DNA from: Chara braunii
Taxonomy: Eukaryota; Streptophyta; Charophyceae; Charales; Characeae
Length of the DNA: 23,889 nucleotides
Direction: 5' to 3'
Assembly (NCBI GenBank): GCA_003427395.1
Contig: BFEA01000036.1
Span: 2,823,652-2,847,540 of the forward strand
Positions within the stretch are counted from its first letter, which is position 1. Each line of letters starts with the position of its first letter. Shown here one piece after another: positions 18,321 to 23,889 of the stretch. The translations under genes and the position numbers were made by a program. The notes below the pieces were generated by a model. That model was not told the origin of the DNA. It was given only the letters and a program-made list of their open reading frames with translations, and made no database searches.

Positions 18321-18327
<7 letters not shown>
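18061..18327 (+). other. LINE-2 proximal 3' UTR
   Basis: Contains the first copy of the GGGACGCTGGACCCGG module (18116-18139; stem GCTGGA/TCTAGC with one G-U pair). It ends in CCCCCCC at the LINE-3 insertion point. Confidence 0.75.
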
Positions 18328-18361
<34 letters not shown>

Positions 18362-21300
18362 CCCCGTCTATGACAGTTAGGGGGGATGGTAAGAGCATAC
18401 CCTCCTATCTATCCTTTCGGGGGCTCCATTCTATTGGTGGGGAGCTGCACCTGCTGGAAAACGGGTCCAGTGTCCCTTACATCTGTGTCGATCAATCAAT
18501 ATTGCTTCCTCAACTTTTCGACCTAAGGATGCCTCTTCAGTCAAAGTTTTGACCGCCAAATAAAAGTGATCTATCTAGCATCCTTTGAATGAAATCTCCA
18601 CTATTTATTCTCTCTCCTTAACCTTCTTCCCTTCCCCCAAACCATTCCATATCTACCAAAGCAAGCTCAGACTGAGGAAAGGGGTCTGGAAAATAAGTTG
18701 GTGATCTCGAAGAAGCTCCCGGTTGGATGTCCAACCAGTTAAAAAAATTGATCCGATAGTCCCTCCTAAACAATACCTGGTCCTCATCCTCCCCTGACCA
18801 AATTACCTCTCCCAATTTCTCCCTTGTCGCATCCCCTAGCCATTCCAATCCGAATTCAAAAATACTTTGCTTAATGTCTTGTTTTTGTTTTAATTGTAAA
18901 AGTTTGTTTTTCCACCTTTCCAATTCATCTCTGATCTCTGTCTGAATAAATTGTTGGATTACATCTGTCGTTTCTTTTCCTTTCATCCTTACTTTCTCAA
19001 TTGTTACTACACATCTTTTATGCCATAAAGCCCATAAAACTGCTTTTCTGCCTAATTGAAATATTTTTTGCTGAAATAGTGATAATTCAATTAATACCGG
19101 ATTCCAGTATTCGAACAAAATTGCTCTCCAATCCCATGGGCATTCTAGCCCCGTAATCCTATTCCGCACATAGTCCCACCGTCACCATGTCAGAACAGAG
19201 CTCGGATATTGTAAGAAGATATGTTCTATTGTTTCTCTTAATTTCCTACTAGGAAAAACATGGATACAGGAGATACACCAAGGTAATGCTACACCTTTTT
19301 GTTTCAATGAAGAATGGTCTATTAACCAATCATTTGTTGGTAAACACCTATGTATTATCTGCCATTGTAAGGATGCAAACTTGGCAGGCCTTTCCTTTAA
19401 ATTTTGAAACCATCTTATTTGGTTAATCAACTCCGCATCTATGTTAAGATGCCTGCACCACCGTTCTCTTATAATATCAGGCACTTCTATTTTAAGACGC
19501 AGTAATCGATAAGATGCTTTAACTGACAAGGACTGTAATCTTAGGGGTTTAGTTTTCTTGTTCATCCGCCAGACCCATTCGTCCGGGTCTAGTGGTGGAT
19601 CCGGAATAAGAATGTGTGAGAAAAACATTGTCCATTTTTTCGTTGAGGTACAGTACAAGGCTCTTATTCTGTACATTTCATGAAAAGGGGAAAATGATAC
19701 TTTATCGTGATCCTTATTCGGAATCGTATTATCTTTGCGGATCTTAAATACATTCACTAATGCTCCCTCTTTGTGAACCTCCAAGATTTGACCCACTGTC
19801 CTGATCCCATCCTGCATATTCATACACACCCAATCTGCCGTCCTAAAAACCGATCATTTTTTTAATGCCATTCTCCATGCCAAAGGAACGGCAGATAGTA
19901 AATTATCCAGATTTTCCTGTAATTTGTGTGCATATTTAATCTCATTTCTGAGTTTATTTATTGTCTTCCAATTTCGGGTCTCTTGGTCCCATAAATCTTT
20001 GATTCTTAAAATACCATGTTTTACCCACGTAGCCCATGGAGATTCTGAGCTGATAAAGACTCTACCCTTTTGATCAATGAGCCATCTATTTCCAAACAGT
20101 GGTTCCCTCAACACTTTCTCATATCTTGATGGAGAAGTTTTATTTGGCAATGGTAATTCCCGCCAAGTTTTCAATAAGCTTGCCCAGAAGTTGTCAAATA
20201 CTAGATCCTTTCTGACCGCTCTTCTTGCTCCATCTCCTTTGTGGTTTAAATGGGATCGAGGAATAGTCCACAATCTATTTTCAACCCATACCAGTGGGTG
20301 TACTTCCTTGATTATTCTAGGTGCCAATCTACGTATTTGTTTTAAAGCAAGGTCCCTCCATGGAATATCCACAGTCAAAATTAATCTTGTCATTACCTGA
20401 AGGGACAATGCTTCACCTTGAATTTTAGGGTCGATAATACCCAATCCTCCTTTATTTTTTGGTTGAATTAATGTTGTTTAAGCCACTCTTGGAATCACAT
20501 GTGGTGTTTCATGATCTCCCCGCCATATGAAGGATATTAGCTGTCTTTGTAGTTCTTTGACTGGTTTCTTGTTTAATGTCCAAAGAAATGATTTGTACCA
20601 GATCGAGGTTAAAACCACATTATTTATTATTATTGCTCTGTCAAAAATTAATGTATGTTTATTTTTCCATAGTTTCATTTTTTCTATCGCAGGGGAAGAA
20701 ATCCATATATAATTTGTGACCGGTTTACATTCTGCTGTAAGAATTACTCCTAGAACCCTGATAGGGACCTCCTCGGGGATCCACTTGATCCTAGGATTCT
20801 CTGGTGGCCTCACCCCCTGAGAGTGAATCCACCATCCCTGAGTTTTGTTGCCCCAATTTACTAACATATATGACAAAGCAGAAAACTTATCCATTAATGC
20901 TTTGATTTCCTCAAGATTTGACGAAGTCGCCTCCATCATTATGGTTAAGTCGTCTGCAAACATCGAATAAATTGAAATTGCTTCATTAGGTATGTTGGCA
21001 ATCTTTAGGCGTTGTATATTTTGATTTTTTCAAAGATTTGCCCCTAGAGCTTCCATTATGATTACGAATAAGAACGGGGCTAGGGGATCTCCTTGTCTTA
21101 TAGATCTTTGGAGCGGGATCTCAGGGGAAAGCAACCCATTCACTTGGATTCTTGTGGTGGCATTAGCACGGAGGATTTGCATCCACTTTCTGAGTGTGGG
21201 TCCAAACCCCATGCTTCTAGGAAACGCCAATCTACGTGATCATATGCTTTTTCAAAATCTATGAATATAAATCCTGCTCTTTGTTGATTTTGTCGAGACA

Positions 21301-22457
21301 ACTTGATCATTTCATTAACCAATAACACATTATCCTGTATATTTCTCCTATGTAGAAACCCTGTTTGAGACGGATGGATTATATCTGTCATTACCGGAAT
21401 CAAACGGTTCGTTATTGCTTTTGCTAGCATTTTATAGACCACTGTCAATAATGTAATTGGCCTATAATTCCTTATGTTGGTTTTCTCTCCTTTTATATAA
21501 CAAAGTTAGAATTCCTTGACCCACAATTTCCCCCATACTACCTGAGTCTTGAACTTGATTATAGTATTGCATAAGATCTTCTGCAAAAGTTGACCACATT
21601 GCTTCCCACAATTCTTTCGGAAGACCATCTATTCCTGGGGTTTTATCCTCCTCCATTTATCAAAGTGTCGTTTAAATTTCATCCTTGCTTATTGGTGCTT
21701 CCAACCTCTCTTTCTGTTCTTGAGATAGGTGTTGTGTTAATGGTTCCAAAAACTCCTGGGTTTCCTGGTAAGCCCTTTCCTGATCCAGCGTAGATGTATA
21801 AAGATTCTTAAAGAAATCATATGCGACTTTCAAACTACCAGCAGATGAGATTGACTCTAAATAAGGAGATTGATTCGGGTCTATCAAGGCTTCTATATTT
21901 GTCCTTCTTACCCTTGCCTTAGCGAGAGCAAAAAAAGAGGAATTCATCTGTCCTTCCGACTGATGTCTAGATAATTTACTTCTTACAAGAAAGCCTTGCC
22001 ACTTATTTTGGGCAAAGGAAAGGAGTTGATTTCTCAATTCCTGAATTTCTCTTGATTGAGTGATTTCTTCCGATGATTCCTGTTTTTCATATTGAAGAAT
22101 TTTTGTCGGAACTTCCATTTCCTGTGCATACTTTTGTTTAGCGATTAATTTAGAAAATTCATTACATTTTTTTGACAAATACACTAATCCATTATTGAAC
22201 CATTCTATAAAAGACTCATGTTTATTTTCCGTGGTATGCCAAAATTTTCATACCTCCTTAATGTATGTTCTAAAATCCTCCCTTTTCAAAAGTGATGTGT
22301 TGAGTTTGTTAAAACTTTTGCCTTGATCTGTTTTTTTTCGAAAGGTCAACAAAATTGCACACATTTTATGATCTGCTCCCGGCCATGGACTTTGAGGAAA
22401 AATATTAGCCCCTACCAATGTGTGATCTAGGTCTTTTGACATAAGTATTCTTTAGTT
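18328..22457 (-). mobile_element. LINE-3: longer 5'-truncated non-LTR retrotransposon nested in LINE-2
   Basis: A minus-strand LINE of about 4.1 kb with its poly(A) as the T run 18328-18354, and a 5' end near 22457 within the C-terminal part of the APE endonuclease. The 3' UTR (18355-18617) has the shared LINE module at 18436-18478 and the CTCTTACCA stem-loop at about 18378-18410. No convincing target-site duplication was found, and the 5' edge is uncertain by some tens of bases. Confidence 0.85.
18618..22457 (-). pseudogene. LINE-3 ORF2: end of APE endonuclease, RT and zinc-binding domain, with point stops
   Basis: Reading down from 22457: RILMSKDLDH...PGADHKM (end of the endonuclease), a linker, DKTPGIDGLPKELW, NYRPITLLTVVYKMLAKAI, FIFIDFEKAYDHVDW (motif A), RQGDPLAPFLFVIIMEA (motif B), FADD (motif C, 20949-20960) and GWWIHSQGVRPPENP. 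The connection region follows, with YKSFLW and GGLGIIDP, then SLQWQIIHRCLPTNDW and the zinc motif CISC...IEHIFLQY, where the last cysteine is replaced by tyrosine. The natural stop is at 18618-18620. Nearly all of it is in a single frame, broken by stops at 22248, 21672 (several clustered), 21030, 20478, 19854 and 19182 and by two compensating frameshifts near 21485 and 21210. It is the most complete LINE copy here. Confidence 0.9.
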
Positions 22458-22938
22458 ATTTTAGCTCCTTCAGTTCTTTCTGGCCTGCTCAGTCAATTCC
22501 CTGGGTTGCTGGGTATTTAACGCTGGCAGGCCCCACAATCCTCACTTTGCTCAGATATTCTAATTTTGGTATATGGGACACGGGACGCCGTGAGGATAGT
22601 AGGTGGAGGGCAGGAGCTAGGGGAGGGAGGGAGATTCCACTGGTGCCCCCTGGTGGTTCTCCCCCCAGTACCTGAAGGTGCTGCAGGTTAGGTGGGAGGA
22701 GTAAAGTTAGAATTGGGACGCTGGACCCGGTTTCCAGCCCAAGGGCGTCCTCCTCAAGGATGTACTGTTTTGTACAGATGTATTCATGGGACGCTGGGCC
22801 CGGTTCCCAGCAGGTGAGGCTCCCCACCAAGAGACGGAGCGGCCCGCTAGGCAAAGCCTCAATCCCGGTGGTTCTCTTACCACCACCAGGATAGAGGCCT
22901 TGTATAAGGGCCTTAAAATAAAAAAAATAAAAAAAAAC
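22458..22938 (+). other. LINE-2 distal 3' UTR and A-rich tail
   Basis: Two more copies of the shared module are at 22715-22738 and 22788-22831; in the second the stem is GCTGGG/CCCAGC, a compensatory change. A perfect 6-bp hairpin GGTGGT/ACCACC (22867-22884, loop TCTCTT) follows, then the A-rich tail at 22915-22938 and the target-site duplication. Confidence 0.8.
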
Positions 22939-22956
22939 AGGAAGGCCTCCCCTCCC
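22939..22956. repeat. 3' target-site duplication of LINE-2
   Basis: Exact copy of 16504-16521. Confidence 0.85.
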
Positions 22957-23838
22957 TCCCCGGCCCTTCAACATGTGCCATCCATCCCCCTTTTCCCCCT
23001 CCCAGCCAGTCATAACAGAATTCGGTAAACAACAGTACCTCTGCCAGCTATGCAGTCCGAGGCCCGGCCCACCGGTACGCCTATCCTTGCCGAGGCTGGT
23101 ACTACCGGGTGTTGCACAATCCGAGGCTGTGTTCAGAAGAACAACAAAAAGAAATTGAGAAAAAAGAAAAACAACAAATTGAATTCGTAAAACAAGACAA
23201 AACAGAAACATTGCACATAAATTTCCAAAACCAGATTTTCTTTATGGCATGCGAGGAGGGAAGCGGGAGGGGGGAGGGGGGCGGGGGAGGGGGGAGGCGA
23301 GAGAGAGAACCACCCTCAGCAGATTCACGGATCAGTTGCTGGATACAACCTGTTCCTGCAAACCAATTAAAGAAAATTGAAAGAAAATTTGGATGTTAAA
23401 ATTCTTCAAAAGGGATCACCCCTCCCTCCCTATACCCTTGCCCCCTCAGCCCTACACTGCCTCCACCGAGACGAGCCTCCTTCTCAATCTCGGCCCTAAT
23501 ATAGGACCAACCTTCTCCACCCCGTTCCCCAAGGACATAGTTCCCTCCTGAAGCATGCCCCTGCCACCCCTTGCCCATTTCTTTTCCGCTGGGGTTGGTA
23601 TTGACCACACACACTAACCCCTGCCCAAGAATAGGGCAAAACCCTAACTCCGCCTTTACCATCAACGAGACCTTCACCCTCCTCCTTGTGAAGCCCCTGC
23701 AGAATAGCACTCCCTCCCCCCCCACCGCCTTCCAGTTTTACTGTCTCGAGTGATCTAATCCAGCCAACGGTAATTTAATTTACTCCAATATTGAAGAGTC
23801 TCGCCCCCAATTAAACCACCAGTACCTCGTATGTTACC
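22957..23838. other. No assigned gene; K/E-rich open frame present
   Basis: A plus-strand frame open from well before 23109 to 23399 reads YPCRGWYYRVLHNPRLC, then a K/E/Q-rich stretch (SEEQQKEIEKKEKQQIE) and a glycine/arginine tail produced by a GGGGA-rich tract at 23259-23300. It could be a decayed exon or a retroelement ORF1 piece, but no family is recognised. The rest, 23400-23810, is C/T-rich and without a credible gene. Confidence 0.35.
23811..23824 (+). repeat. TTAAACCACCAGTA 14-mer
   Basis: Exact occurrence of a 14-mer also present at 239-252 (minus strand), 13175-13188, 15492-15505 and 15677-15690. Confidence 0.9.
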
Positions 23839-23882
23839 GCGCGTTCCTTGAACGCGCGTTTCGCGTTCAGACTTTGAACGCG
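23839..23882. repeat. Two adjacent CGCGTTC/GAACGCG hairpins
   Basis: GCGCGTTC-CTT-GAACGCGC (23839-23857, 8-bp stem) is followed by CGCGTTC-(7 nt)-GAACGCG (23862-23882). A further GAACG ends the window, so the repeat may continue beyond it. Confidence 0.9.
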
Positions 23883-23889
23883 GTGAACG

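Larger units (their letters stand above)
16522..22938 (+). mobile_element. LINE-2: 5'-truncated non-LTR retrotransposon, split by LINE-3
   Basis: A plus-strand LINE made of 16522 to about 18327 (ORF2 end and proximal 3' UTR) and about 22458-22938 (distal 3' UTR and A-rich tail 22915-22938), with the minus-strand LINE-3 between. A perfect 18-bp duplication (16504-16521 and 22939-22956) bounds the whole, which shows the two parts belong to one insertion. Without LINE-3 it is about 2.3 kb. Confidence 0.85.

Noticed and set aside
22489-23211. 240-codon minus-strand ORF
   Set aside because: It overlaps LINE-2's 3' UTR module, A tail and target-site duplication on the opposite strand, so it is a by-product of C-rich sequence.
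1-23889. CRISPR array, prokaryotic operon, rRNA or phage features
   Set aside because: No regularly spaced repeats, ribosome-binding sites, operon structure or rRNA signatures; the content is eukaryotic retroelements.

Overview
The window reads as repeat-dense eukaryotic nuclear DNA with no intact, confidently identifiable host gene. Most of it is retrotransposons inserted into one another. The coding pieces are a Penelope-like element (PLE) with a GIY-YIG endonuclease placed before the reverse transcriptase (RT), and three APE-type LINE copies that keep the C-terminal RT-associated zinc-binding domain. The GIY-YIG-first order is known from the Chlamys/Naiad PLEs, and Chlamys is typical of the green lineage. 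Together with the style of the LINEs and of the RGG/proline/acid-rich ORF1, this suggests a large-genome green alga; a charophyte such as Chara is my guess, not something the sequence proves.

Layout. 1-2118: a CT microsatellite, then a large imperfect inverted repeat (about 340-960 against 1383-2015) whose arms carry decayed, unidentified coding-like sequence. 2119-12351: one PLE insertion in the tandem form typical of PLEs. It has a 5'-truncated leading copy (2132-3513) followed directly by a full-length copy starting at 3514, and the assembly is bounded by a 13-16 bp target-site duplication. The full-length copy has ORF1 (3883-5262) and a broken GIY-YIG/RT ORF2 (5310-8217). It is interrupted by a minus-strand 5'-truncated LINE (LINE-1, 8590-11721) and by a 328-bp unclassified insert (11966-12293), and its 3' end is at 12338.

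12352-16503: noncoding and repeat-like DNA. It holds a fold-back element, a G-rich tract, what looks like a retrocopied mRNA 3' end with AATAAA and a 38-nt poly(A), a 196-bp tandem duplication and several small hairpins. 16504-22956: a second nest. A plus-strand LINE (LINE-2) is bounded by a perfect 18-bp target-site duplication and is split in its 3' UTR by a longer minus-strand LINE (LINE-3, 18328 to about 22457). 22957-23889: unassigned DNA ending in GAACGCG hairpins.

Order of events inferred from nesting: the PLE inserted first, then LINE-1 and the 328-bp piece entered it. Independently LINE-2 inserted and LINE-3 entered LINE-2. All copies are dead, with many TGA/TAG/TAA codons and frameshifts. 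The most interesting signals are the tandem PLE structure, its ORF1 plus GIY-YIG-first ORF2, and a covarying RNA-hairpin module shared by the 3' ends of all three LINEs.
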